Source: an uncultured Bacteroides sp.
Lineage (GTDB): Bacteria > Bacteroidota > Bacteroidia > Bacteroidales > Bacteroidaceae
Length of the DNA: 12,759 nucleotides
Reading direction: 5' to 3'
Assembly (NCBI GenBank): GCA_900556625.1
Contig: USPQ01000081.1
Span: 1-12,759 of the forward strand
Positions 1 through 6,869 of this stretch are shown here, piece after piece (position 1 is the first letter of the stretch; each line of letters begins with the position of its first letter). The translations under genes and the position numbers were made by a program. The notes beneath the pieces were generated by a model. It ran no database searches. It saw only the letters and a list, made by a program, of their open reading frames with translations, and was not told the DNA's origin.

Positions 1-1
1 T

Positions 2-64
2 GGTAACGGATTCTCCGACATCAATCCGGATGATATCGAAAGCATCCAAGTATTATATGTATAA
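2..64 (+). CDS. C-terminal end of a protein, possibly an M10/matrixin-type metalloprotease (5' partial)
   Basis: Only the last 20 codons are in the window, ending with TAA at 62-64. The visible peptide includes DINPDDIESIQVLY and then stops one residue later. Matrixin (M10) catalytic domains typically end with a helix of the form DDIxxIQxLYG, so a secreted zinc protease is the best guess. The alternative is a SusC/TonB plug-like segment (DIESIQVLKD...), but in that family the motif is internal and followed by many more residues, whereas here the protein ends. No catalytic HExxH is in view, so the function is inferred from a short tail only. The stop lies 16 bp before the next start, so this gene and the lipoprotein downstream are probably one transcript. 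Confidence 0.45.
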   Translation, partial: GNGFSDINPDDIESIQVLYV

Positions 65-80
65 TTAAAATATTTAAATT

Positions 81-1793
81 ATGGACGCGAAAAAAAACAT
101 CTTTCGATTGTTATTTTTAATAATGGGATATTGCCTGACGATGACTTCATGTTCTGATGACAATAATACTGACTGGAATCTTGCACCTTTGTTGACAACT
201 CGTTCAGTGGTAACGCCCGATTTCGATTGGGAAAAAGCTGATTGGATGCCGACTCCTGCAGGATATGCACAAATACCAGTTCCTTGGATTGGAGCAGGGA
301 GTTTATCTTCATTCTATGAAACAGACATACTTAATGATTATAAATCTTTTGATGGATGGGAGATGCTTTATAATGCTTTTAGTTCAGAAGCTTCTAATGT
401 AGTGAATAATCCTTTCTTTGTATTGTATAATAAGTATTGAGGTACAATGAGAATATATTTATATATAACAACACCTTTCGTAGCAACTTCTTCTTATATA
501 CAAAATGGCATTTCTGTTATTTCTGCTAGGGAAACATCTATTTTAAACTTTTTAGGACAGCCAGTACTAGATGCAGTAGCAAAAGATCAGAAAAGCTATG
601 TACAACTACAGCCTGCCCCTATTGATGGCTCAATGCCATTAGCTACTAACAGATGGTATATGATGGAATATGAATTGGCTTATGATCAGAATCTTTCTTC
701 TATTCCCTATAATGAAATACGATTTAATTGGTTTTTGAACTACTATAGTGTTTCTAAAATATACTTAGATGGAAAAATGGAAGGAAAGCTTGATGCTATT
801 CTAGGTCAAGGAGCAGTAGATCATTCAAATAAAATGGGGAATATATTACAATCTGATGAATTAAAATCAATAGGGACTGGAGTTTTGGCTGGAATTGGAC
901 TAAATTCTTTAGAGAGAAACAAAATATCAGATGCCAAAGATGGACAATCAAATAATAAGTTAGGGCTAAAAAATGGGATCTTTAATGCGTTATATAATGG
1001 AGTGAGTTCTGCATTAAAGGGATCTACGTCTGGTCTGCCAGGACTTATTATTGGATTTGTTAGTGGAATTGTGGGTGGAAGTAGCAACAAAGGAATAAAT
1101 CCTCCGGTAAATTATCAATTGATGACTACAATTTCTTTGTCAGGTACAAGCACAAATAGCGGATCATTTCCTTCAATGCCAATTTCATTTTGGTTACCAG
1201 GAACAGAAAATGTTATAAATGCAACAGGTTATGTTCCATTATATAATAAAATACTGGGAGTCGTGAATTTTAAAGGAAAGCCAGATATAAAATCTCACGA
1301 ACAATACTATGAATATCAGGGATTTGACCCAGAATATGGTGATTATATTAATGAAGTTCATCGCATTGTCTTTGATACAAGTAAAGATTATTCACCTTAC
1401 TTAGAATTTAATCCAGAAGTAAAGGCAATTGCCGATATACGTGTAATAAATCAAGAGATCGTTTTATATTATAATAAAGAGACTTTATGTAGATCTTTAA
1501 AGACATCGTATAATAATGAAAAATATACTTATTGGGAAGAAGGAATTTATACTGACCACTAGAATACAGATTGGGCCAATTTTAACAAATATAACGGAGA
1601 TGTTTGTGTACGTTTTTTCATCGAAATACAACCTAAAAATGGTGCGCCAGTTTCTCATATAATAAAAACATTCAAATTAAAGGAAAATCGCACTTCTGAA
1701 GAGTTAGAGTCAATGCCTAATTATTTAAAGCCTAATTATAACGATTATAATTTAGAGAAAGATTACCATCTAATTTTAAAACCTAAAAGATAA
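81..1793 (+). pseudogene. Surface-type lipoprotein of unknown function, interrupted by two in-frame stop codons
   Basis: One frame runs from ATG at 81 to TAA at 1791-1793 (570 codons) and is broken only by TGA at 438-440 (codon 120) and TAG at 1560-1562 (codon 494). Residues 1-23 form a lipoprotein signal peptide with lipobox MTSC and Cys24. The residues after the Cys are SDDNN, close to the acidic signal that sends Bacteroides lipoproteins to the cell surface. The first piece (81-440) has 119 residues and is rich in Trp, Asp and aromatics. The second (from ATG 447, 371 residues) has no signal peptide of its own and carries a Gly-rich hydrophobic stretch at about 1030-1080. The third piece (1563-1793, 76 residues) is an open continuation ending in a basic tail. 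Each stop is one base from a sense codon (CGA or TGG for TGA; CAG or TGG for TAG), which fits point-mutation decay. Composition is much more AT-rich than in the genes from 2140 onward. I do not recognise a named domain. The alternatives are stop-codon readthrough, or restart at 447, which has a GAGG 4 nt upstream. Confidence 0.7.
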
Positions 1794-2139
1794 AAACATG
1801 AAATAAATTCCGAGTTCTTTGCCTACTTACTAAAAGGATGGAATACACCTTGCCCTCTAGTGTATATGCTGCAAGTCACTCTGCACAACGGGATAAAAAA
1901 TCACATCGGTCTGCCCAGCGGTTATCTAAAGAATACTTCAACCATTACATCAGCACTGAAAAAAGGAAGAGGTGAGCCGGGAAGTTGCTACATTCAACAT
2001 GGGTCATATTCTGGATTGCGCCAATGTGATGTGTTTCGATGATAACAGCAAGTCTTTTGAGGAGGCTCTCAAGTCGGCAGATGAACCGGAAGAAATTATC
2101 GCATTATTCAATCAGGTTACTTTAAGAAAGTTATAAGCA
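1794..2139 (+). other. Gene-remnant stretch: three overlapping partial coding frames, probably a decayed gene
   Basis: No intact gene is visible here. Three plus-strand frames each look coding for part of the way. One is open from 1794 to 2042. A second runs from ATG 1838 to TGA 1973-1975 (45 residues, including SKEYFNHYISTEKRKR). A third is open from 1960 to TAA 2134-2136 and includes ATG 1999. The end of the second and the start of the third overlap with basic-to-acidic helix-like sequence (EKRKR, then EEVSREVATFNMGHI), as expected if a single frameshift split one gene. The stretch is less AT-rich than the lipoprotein before it. I see no terminator and no TAnnTTTG box. The parent family was not recognised. 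Confidence 0.4.
1999..2136 (+). CDS. Possible 45-residue protein or C-terminal gene remnant
   Basis: ATG at 1999 opens a 45-codon frame ending with TAA at 2134-2136, 3 nt before the ATG of the phosphoesterase. The frame is open upstream to 1960. The peptide is acidic, with a likely amphipathic helix (KSFEEALKSADEPEEIIALF) and two Cys in DCANVMCF. The 3-nt spacing would allow translational coupling to the gene at 2140. It is more likely the tail of a broken gene than an independent small protein, because coding-like sequence continues upstream of the ATG in the same frame and then in another frame. No family recognised. Confidence 0.3.
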   Translation: MGHILDCANVMCFDDNSKSFEEALKSADEPEEIIALFNQVTLRKL

Positions 2140-3576
2140 ATGAAAAAGATCAATTTTAGAAAAACGCTGTTTGCAGCGGTTTTGCTTTTCCAGCTGAACG
2201 CTATTGCCGCCTTTGGTCAGACGGTGGTGAAAGGTAGTGTGAAAGATAATACAGGTAAACCCATCAGCGGTGTAGTGGTGACAGACGGGGCACATTTCAA
2301 TACGACTGATGCAGAAGGAAATTATGTTCTGAACACTGATCCGACACGTTATCCAATGGTTTACATCTCTACTCCGGCAGCGTATGAGCTTCCTTCCAAA
2401 GAGGGGGTAGCCGATGGTTTCTATCAATATCTGGATGCCGGGAAAAGCGAGAACCAATGTGACTTCGTATTGACTAAACGGCAGAAGCCGGTGGATGAAT
2501 TTGTCTACATCGTCCTTTCCGACCCGCAAGTGAGAAACGAAAAGCAACTGGACCGCTTCCGCACGGAAACAGTGCCCGATCTGAAACAGACTGCCGACTC
2601 ACTAAAGAACTTCGAAATCGTCGGCATGGGACTGGGGGATCTGGTGTGGGATGCCATGAATCTGTACGCTCCTTACCGGCAAGCGGTGTCCAACTTGGGA
2701 ATGACGATGTTCCAACTGATGGGAAACCACGACTTCAACCTGCTCTACAAATCTATAACGCAGACGGATCATCCGGCGGATGGTTATGGGGAACAGAATT
2801 ATTATCAGTCATTCGGCCCGGCTAACTATTCATTCAATATCGGTAAAGTGCATGTGATAGCAATGAAGGATATTGATTACGACGGCAACAAGAAATACAC
2901 GGAACGCTTCACGCCGGAAGATTTGGACTGGTTGAGAAAAGATTTAAGTTATGTGCCTAAAGGAAATATCGTGTTCCTGAACGTTCACGCTCCAGTAGCT
3001 AATAACACGGTAGCTGCGGGGGGAAATGCGCGCAACGCCAATGCGCTTTTCCAACTGTTGAGGCCTTACCAAGTACATATTTTCTCCGGACACACGCACT
3101 TTTATGAAAATCAGTTGCCCGCCCCTACCATTTACGAACATAATATCGGAGCGGCCTGCGGCGCATGGTGGGCAGGACACGTGAATCGTTGCGGAGCACC
3201 AAACGGTTATCTGGTGGTACAAGTGAAAGGTGATGATGTGAAATGGCGTTACAAGGCAACAGGGTGTTCGCCGGACTATCAGTTCCGGCTTTACCAACCG
3301 GGAGAGTTTGAAAGCCAGAAAGACTATGTGGTAGCCAATATCTGGGATTGGGACTGGACGTATACGGTAAACTGGTACGAGGATGGAGTGTTGAAAGGTG
3401 CTATGCAGGCTTTTGACGATGAGGATCAGGATTATATCAATATGGTAAAGGGAAAGAAAACGGGTTATCGCACACGTCATCTTTTCCGTGCACAGCCTTC
3501 TAAAGATGCAAAATCTGTCAAGGTGGTGGTTAAAAACCGTTTCGGGGAGATATTCACGGAAGAGATAAAACTGTAG
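2140..3576 (+). CDS. Secreted calcineurin-like metallophosphoesterase with N- and C-terminal accessory domains
   Basis: A 478-residue exported phosphoesterase. Residues 1-27 are a signal peptide (basic MKKINFRK, hydrophobic core, cleavage near AFGQ). Residues about 28-115 form a carboxypeptidase-regulatory/MetallophosN-like beta domain (KGSVKDNTGKPISGVVV, then DAEGNYVL). The catalytic calcineurin-like domain spans about 120-345 with the metal-binding series D128-P-Q130, G166-D167, GNHD at 195-198, H283 and GHTH at 317-320. Residues about 346-478 match the C-terminal beta domain usual in this family. The first motif is DPQ rather than the classical DxH, so the first metal-ligand His is replaced by Gln. 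Such proteins hydrolyse phosphomonoesters or diesters in the periplasm or at the cell surface; the substrate here is not known. The gene is followed by a strong hairpin terminator. Start chosen because the signal peptide begins directly at ATG 2140. Confidence 0.9.
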   Translation: MKKINFRKTLFAAVLLFQLNAIAAFGQTVVKGSVKDNTGKPISGVVVTDGAHFNTTDAEGNYVLNTDPTRYPMVYISTPAAYELPSKEGVADGFYQYLDAGKSENQCDFVLTKRQKPVDEFVYIVLSDPQVRNEKQLDRFRTETVPDLKQTADSLKNFEIVGMGLGDLVWDAMNLYAPYRQAVSNLGMTMFQLMGNHDFNLLYKSITQTDHPADGYGEQNYYQSFGPANYSFNIGKVHVIAMKDIDYDGNKKYTERFTPEDLDWLRKDLSYVPKGNIVFLNVHAPVANNTVAAGGNARNANALFQLLRPYQVHIFSGHTHFYENQLPAPTIYEHNIGAACGAWWAGHVNRCGAPNGYLVVQVKGDDVKWRYKATGCSPDYQFRLYQPGEFESQKDYVVANIWDWDWTYTVNWYEDGVLKGAMQAFDDEDQDYINMVKGKKTGYRTRHLFRAQPSKDAKSVKVVVKNRFGEIFTEEIKL

Positions 3577-3592
3577 TTTTATTTCAGTCTGT

Positions 3593-3628
3593 TTATACTG
3601 GTAGTAATTATAATTATACTGGTAGTAA
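3593..3628. repeat. Two copies of a 15-bp direct repeat, 21-bp period
   Basis: TTATACTGGTAGTAA occurs at 3593-3607 and again at 3614-3628, separated by 6 bp of AT-rich sequence. It sits in the untranslated 3' region of the phosphoesterase gene just before the terminator stem. It looks like a small slippage duplication. No function can be assigned. Confidence 0.8.
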
Positions 3629-3633
3629 ATTAT

Positions 3634-3680
3634 AAAAGTCATGAGGGAGTTTAAGCTTTAACTTCCTCATGACTTTTATT
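3634..3680. terminator. Bidirectional rho-independent terminator between convergent genes
   Basis: The arms 3634-3651 and 3660-3677 pair over 18 bp (core AAAAGTCATGAGG with CCTCATGACTTTT) with one G-T pair and a short AAGCTT-containing loop. A T-rich run follows on the plus strand (TTATTTTT), and A-rich sequence before the left arm gives a U-run on the minus strand. It serves both the phosphoesterase (+) and the Bcr/CflA exporter (-), which converge here. Confidence 0.88.
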
Positions 3681-3697
3681 TTTGAAACAATCTCACT

Positions 3698-4906
3698 TTA
3701 ACGGAAAATCCGGCACATCGCTACTTTCATCGGTACTTTCCTCATCGCCCATAGTGCACAAAGCAGGGAACAGATGGCGCAGACCACAAATGTAACTCCG
3801 GTAGATACAAGGATATTTCCCAAGCCGACCAACGGAGAAACAATACCTCCGGAAGCAAAACAGAGTGCTCCCAACAGGGCGGAAGCTGCTCCGGCGTAAC
3901 GGCGTTCGCTATCCATCGCCAAGGTAGTGGAGGAAGTAAAGGTCAGTCCCATTGTGAAAAGTAATGCAAACATCAGCAGTTCATAGGTCCAAAAGCCGCA
4001 TCCGTTATACAAGGCAATCATCACACAGACGGACAGGCACAACATACCGATGCATCCGGTCAGCGTCCCAGTTTCAGGTTGGCGGAATTTCACGGAGATA
4101 GCTGCTGCCACCCCGATAGCTACCGCATTCACCGCGAAGCAGATACTAAATGCAAAGGGGGAAAATCCGTAATGTTGTTGCACAATAAAAGGTGAGGAAG
4201 CTATGTAAGCAAAGAGGATGCCTTGTGCAAACGCCAGTTGCAGAACATAGAGCATGTAACGGGGGTTATGAACGATTGCACCGAAGTTACGGAAAGTAGA
4301 AACAATTCCCGTCTTCGAGCGTTTCTCTACGGGAAGTGATTCTTTAAAACGGATGCAGCCTATCCACAGCAGTACGCCAATAAACAGCAATATCACAAAA
4401 ATCCCTTTCCATCCGATCGTCCCGGTCACCAACCCTCCGATTACCGGAGCTGCCACGGGAGCCACTCCATTAATCGCACCGATCACGGCCAGCATCTTGG
4501 CCAGTTCCTTCCCCGAAAACTTGTCCGTAGCCACCGAACGGGATATGACAATACCGCCTGCTCCTCCGATTCCCTGTATCAACCTCAAGGTGATAAACGA
4601 ATAAATGTCCGGTGCAAAAAGACAGAATACGGTAGACACGATGAACAGTATCATCGAGACGAGCAACAACGGACGCCTACCGTATTTATCACTCAATGGT
4701 CCGAAAAAGATTTGTCCCAATGCCAAACCTATCATACTGGTGGTAAGCCCCAATTGCACCATCGACGAGTGGGTAGAAAAATAGTCTGCCATGGCTGGCA
4801 GACTAGGCAAATACATATCCGTCACAAAAGGTCCGAACGCTGACAACATACCGAGCAAAATCAGCAAAAATACCTTTGAGTTCTCCTTATTTATTATTGC
4901 AGTCAT
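3698..4906 (-). CDS. Bcr/CflA-family MFS multidrug efflux transporter
   Basis: A 402-residue inner-membrane proton-coupled drug exporter of the 12-TM major facilitator superfamily (DHA1, Bcr/CflA type). TM1 carries the family's signature FVTDMYLPSLPAMA (27-40). Motif A, GPLSDKYGRRP, is at 69-79 between TM2 and TM3. Motif B, LRLIQGIGGAGG with R108, is in TM4. Motif C, GAINGVAPVAAPVIGG, is at 143-158 in TM5 and is typical of drug-export antiporters. Length is normal for the family, whose members export compounds such as bicyclomycin, chloramphenicol or sulfonamides; the actual substrate here cannot be read from sequence. The gene is divergent from the TolC-EmrA-EmrB operon and convergent with the phosphoesterase. 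A TAnnTTTG box lies 24 bp upstream of the start. Confidence 0.93.
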   Translation of the reverse strand: MTAIINKENSKVFLLILLGMLSAFGPFVTDMYLPSLPAMADYFSTHSSMVQLGLTTSMIGLALGQIFFGPLSDKYGRRPLLLVSMILFIVSTVFCLFAPDIYSFITLRLIQGIGGAGGIVISRSVATDKFSGKELAKMLAVIGAINGVAPVAAPVIGGLVTGTIGWKGIFVILLFIGVLLWIGCIRFKESLPVEKRSKTGIVSTFRNFGAIVHNPRYMLYVLQLAFAQGILFAYIASSPFIVQQHYGFSPFAFSICFAVNAVAIGVAAAISVKFRQPETGTLTGCIGMLCLSVCVMIALYNGCGFWTYELLMFALLFTMGLTFTSSTTLAMDSERRYAGAASALLGALCFASGGIVSPLVGLGNILVSTGVTFVVCAICSLLCALWAMRKVPMKVAMCRIFR

Positions 4907-4930
4907 AAACTATTGATTAAAATTCGACTG

Positions 4931-4938
4931 CAAAGGTA
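4931..4938 (-). promoter_or_regulatory. Bacteroides -7 promoter element for the Bcr/CflA gene
   Basis: The minus strand reads TACCTTTG, a match to TAnnTTTG, 24 bp upstream of the ATG at 4906. I find no clear -33 TTTG at the expected 19-21 bp spacing, so promoter strength is uncertain. Confidence 0.5.
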
Positions 4939-5174
4939 TAGGTTTTCTTTTATTTACTTATAGGCTTAATCAGAACAAAAAAGGAGCTTTTCAGAACAAT
5001 TTTTCTTATTTAGTCGTATAGCTTCACCTTACGGTACATATTATATCGCATCTTTACTTCAGGAGTGGTTGTACTTCTTTCTATTCTTTCTCCTATTTGA
5101 TATGCTAGCTGCCATTCGTTAAAAAACGTTATATTTGAGCCTATATAGGGTTACAACTTACTTGTTTTTTTTCA

Positions 5175-5182
5175 TAATTTTG
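5175..5182 (+). promoter_or_regulatory. Candidate -7 promoter element for small ORF and efflux operon
   Basis: TAATTTTG matches TAnnTTTG and lies 30 bp before the small-ORF ATG at 5213 and about 290 bp before the TolC-like gene. No convincing -33 TTTG is seen at the usual spacing. A second match (TATATTTG) is at 5130-5137. Confidence 0.4.
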
Positions 5183-5197
5183 CAAACCAAAAATAGA

Positions 5198-5314
5198 AAA
5201 ATAGGTATCAAGATGAAACTAAGATATTATCAAATCGCCATTCGTTACAAGAACAAAATGCATGACTTTCACGGTTGGGGTGTAGCAGCGCAGATTTGAT
5301 AACCCTCCTATTTT
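5198..5314 (+). promoter_or_regulatory. Candidate attenuator-like leader with two mutually exclusive stems
   Basis: Stem A pairs 5198-5210 (AAAATAGG then TATCA) with 5297-5314 (TGATA, a 5-nt bulge, CCTATTTT). Stem B pairs 5227-5236 (TTATCAAATC) perfectly with 5293-5302 (GATTTGATAA). Both use 5297-5301, so they cannot form together. Stem A encloses the whole 28-codon ORF; the left arm of stem B is within its early codons and the right arm covers its stop. No T-run follows at once, so any control would more likely act on translation or on a downstream structure than as a simple terminator. The arrangement is read directly; the role is inference. Confidence 0.4.
5213..5299 (+). CDS. Possible 28-residue leader peptide upstream of the efflux operon
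   Basis: ATG 5213 opens a short frame ending in TGA at 5297-5299. The peptide is strongly basic and aromatic (starts MKLRYYQIAIRYKNK, ends HGWGVAAQI). It starts about 24 nt after the expected transcript start from the -7 box at 5175. The ORF lies inside two competing inverted repeats and its stop codon sits in the shared right arm, which is how leader-peptide attenuators are built. No family recognised. It could equally be a chance frame. Confidence 0.35.
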   Translation: MKLRYYQIAIRYKNKMHDFHGWGVAAQI

Positions 5315-5317
5315 CAC

Positions 5318-5412
5318 TACAGAGAACGCCAGAGGACACAGCGTTCAAATAATCTTCATTAACTTGTGTCAACTGACATATTTCAAAAGAAAAAACTCTG
5401 TGTTACTCTGTA
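5318..5412. repeat. Imperfect inverted repeat of ACAGAG/CTCTGT units
   Basis: The left arm, 5318-5334 (TACAGAGAACGCCAGAG), matches with small gaps the reverse complement of 5396-5412 (TACAGAGTAACACAGAG). Inside, GACAC at 5335-5339 pairs with GTGTC at 5366-5370. A small dyad, TGTCAACTGACA, lies at 5367-5378. It could be a dispersed intergenic repeat, an RNA hairpin in the efflux leader, or a regulator-binding region. There is no U-run to support a terminator. Confidence 0.5.
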
Positions 5413-5470
5413 TTATTCCGTGGTGAAGAAAATTCAAAATTCTACTATTAATTAAATTTCTTTTCACTTT

Positions 5471-6790
5471 ATGAGCAAAAAAAGATGGCTCATAGTGCCG
5501 CTATGTGCCGTGCTATGCAGTCAGGGACTGTTTGCCCAGACGCTTGACAGGAGAGTGTTGGGCATTGACGAAATGTTCCGTCTGGCAGACGAGAACAGTC
5601 AGAGTATTCAAATGTATAAAACCGGAAAGGAAGCAGCCGATGAAGCTTTGAAGGCTGCCAAGTCACAACGTTTGCCGGACATAGGTGCCTCACTCTCATT
5701 TAGTTACCTGGGCGACGGATATATATGGGACCGTGACTTCAAAAACGGGCAGAATATCCCTATGCCACACTTCGGCAATAACTTTGCGTTGGAAGCGCAA
5801 CAAGTGATTTACGCCGGAGGAGCCATCAACAGCAGTATTACTCTGGCTGAACTCGGTCAGCAAATGGCTGCATTGGACTGGCAGAAGAACCGTCAGGAAA
5901 TCCGCTTTCTCCTGACCGGCTATTACCTGGATTTATACAAGTTGAATAACCAGCTGCAAGTGTTACAGAAGAATCTGGATTTGACGGAACAGGTGATCCG
6001 CAACATGGAATCACGCCGCACACAGGGAACGGCCTTAAAAAATGACATCACCCGCTATGAGCTACAGAAAGAGACGCTGAAACTGCAACTGGCAAAGGTG
6101 CAGGATACCCGCAAAATAATGAATCATCAACTGGTGACTACCTTACATCTGCCTGCCGGAACAGAAATCGTTCCCGATTCTACCTTGCTGAACGAGGAAG
6201 TGACAGCATTAGCCGAAAACGACTGGCAAATGATGGCCAGTCAAAGCAATGTAGGACTGCAACAAGCCCAGCTGGCTATGAAAATGAACGAGCAGAAAGT
6301 GAAATTGGAACGCTCGGAACTGCTTCCGAAAATTGCACTTGTGGCCGGTGAACATTTAGATGGTCCTATCACCATCGAAGTCCCGGTGCTCGACAATAAC
6401 TTCAATTACTGGTATGTGGGGGTCGGTATCAAATACAATCTTTCTTCTTTATTTAAAAACAACAAGAAAGTGCGCCAGGCAAAACTGAACGTCCGCAGAG
6501 CACAGGAGGAATATTCACTGGCACAGGAACAAATAGAAAACGGTGTACAGGCGAACTACGTCAACTTTCTCACCTCTTTCACAGACCTGCGTACACAGGA
6601 GAAAAGCGTGGAACTTGCCGACCAGAACTATAACGTAACCAGCAATCGTTATAAAAACGACCTTGCCCTGCTCACCGATATGCTCGATGCCAGCAATATG
6701 AAACTAAGTGCCGACCTCGGTCTGGTCAATGCACGTATTAACTTGATATACAGTTATTATAAAATGAAATATATCACACACACTCTCTAG
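5471..6790 (+). CDS. TolC-family outer membrane efflux channel
   Basis: A 439-residue outer membrane factor forming the exit duct of a tripartite exporter. Residues 1-22 are a signal peptide (MSKKRW, hydrophobic core, cleavage near LFAQ). Two OEP repeats follow, at about 30-225 and 245-435. Each has long alpha-helical barrel segments rich in Gln, Leu and Ala (for example 140-225 and 335-400) and a short amphipathic beta-barrel segment (SLSFSYLGDGYIW near 75-86; NYWYVGVGIKYNL at 312-324). Length is typical. It is the first gene of the operon, 79 bp before the membrane fusion protein, and shares its transcript with the two pump genes, so it is probably dedicated to them. No lipobox is visible, so it is a TolC-like rather than OprM-like lipoprotein. 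Confidence 0.92.
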   Translation: MSKKRWLIVPLCAVLCSQGLFAQTLDRRVLGIDEMFRLADENSQSIQMYKTGKEAADEALKAAKSQRLPDIGASLSFSYLGDGYIWDRDFKNGQNIPMPHFGNNFALEAQQVIYAGGAINSSITLAELGQQMAALDWQKNRQEIRFLLTGYYLDLYKLNNQLQVLQKNLDLTEQVIRNMESRRTQGTALKNDITRYELQKETLKLQLAKVQDTRKIMNHQLVTTLHLPAGTEIVPDSTLLNEEVTALAENDWQMMASQSNVGLQQAQLAMKMNEQKVKLERSELLPKIALVAGEHLDGPITIEVPVLDNNFNYWYVGVGIKYNLSSLFKNNKKVRQAKLNVRRAQEEYSLAQEQIENGVQANYVNFLTSFTDLRTQEKSVELADQNYNVTSNRYKNDLALLTDMLDASNMKLSADLGLVNARINLIYSYYKMKYITHTL

Positions 6791-6869
6791 CAGAGAAGTA
6801 ATGACTTATCAAAAAGAATCCAACTTATAATAGAACCAAATTCTCATCTCTCTTAAAATAGAACAGATT

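Larger units (their letters stand above)
4907..5470. other. 564-bp divergent intergenic region with leader elements
   Basis: This AT-rich region separates two efflux loci transcribed away from each other. From left to right it holds the minus-strand -7 box at 4931-4938; plus-strand TAnnTTTG matches at 5130-5137 (TATATTTG) and 5175-5182 (TAATTTTG); a 28-codon small ORF at 5213-5299 framed by inverted repeats; and an inverted repeat of ACAGAG/CTCTGT units spanning 5318-5412, with the small dyad TGTCAACTGACA at 5367-5378 inside it. An 11-bp direct repeat, GCCATTCGTTA, occurs at 5111-5121 and 5237-5247. No TAnnTTTG box is found between 5315 and 5470, so the efflux operon is probably transcribed from upstream of the small ORF with a long leader. 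Confidence 0.6.

Noticed and set aside
821..1090. 89-residue minus-strand frame inside the interrupted lipoprotein
   Set aside because: The plus-strand frame is open for more than 1 kb here; the reverse peptide is a Pro/Leu-rich shadow without start signals.
447..1562. Annotation of 447-1562 as an independent gene
   Set aside because: It is in the same frame as 81-440, has no signal peptide or separate promoter, and the frame continues open after its TAG to 1793, so one interrupted gene explains all three pieces better. Restart at 447 is kept only as a possibility.
1860..2042. 60-residue plus-strand ORF from ATG 1860 as a real gene
   Set aside because: It overlaps two other coding-like frames, ends in the middle of the better third frame, and has no promoter or ribosome-binding context; treated as part of a remnant.
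2131..2547. 138-residue minus-strand open frame
   Set aside because: Antisense to the signal peptide and N-terminal domain of the phosphoesterase; Cys/His-rich composition typical of a shadow frame.
2944..3642. 232-residue minus-strand open frame opposite the phosphoesterase
   Set aside because: It lies antisense to the catalytic and C-terminal domains of a clear gene, crosses the terminator region, and has a low-complexity Tyr/Asn start with no recognisable domain.
5196..5315. The region framed by GAAAAATAGG and CCTATTTTC as a miniature transposable element
   Set aside because: The ends are only partly matched, no target-site duplication is visible outside them, and no second copy is in the window; an RNA leader structure fits as well or better.
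5318..5412. The inverted repeat as a rho-independent terminator or a CRISPR repeat
   Set aside because: No U-run follows either arm, the pairing is gapped, and there are no regularly spaced identical repeats with unique spacers.
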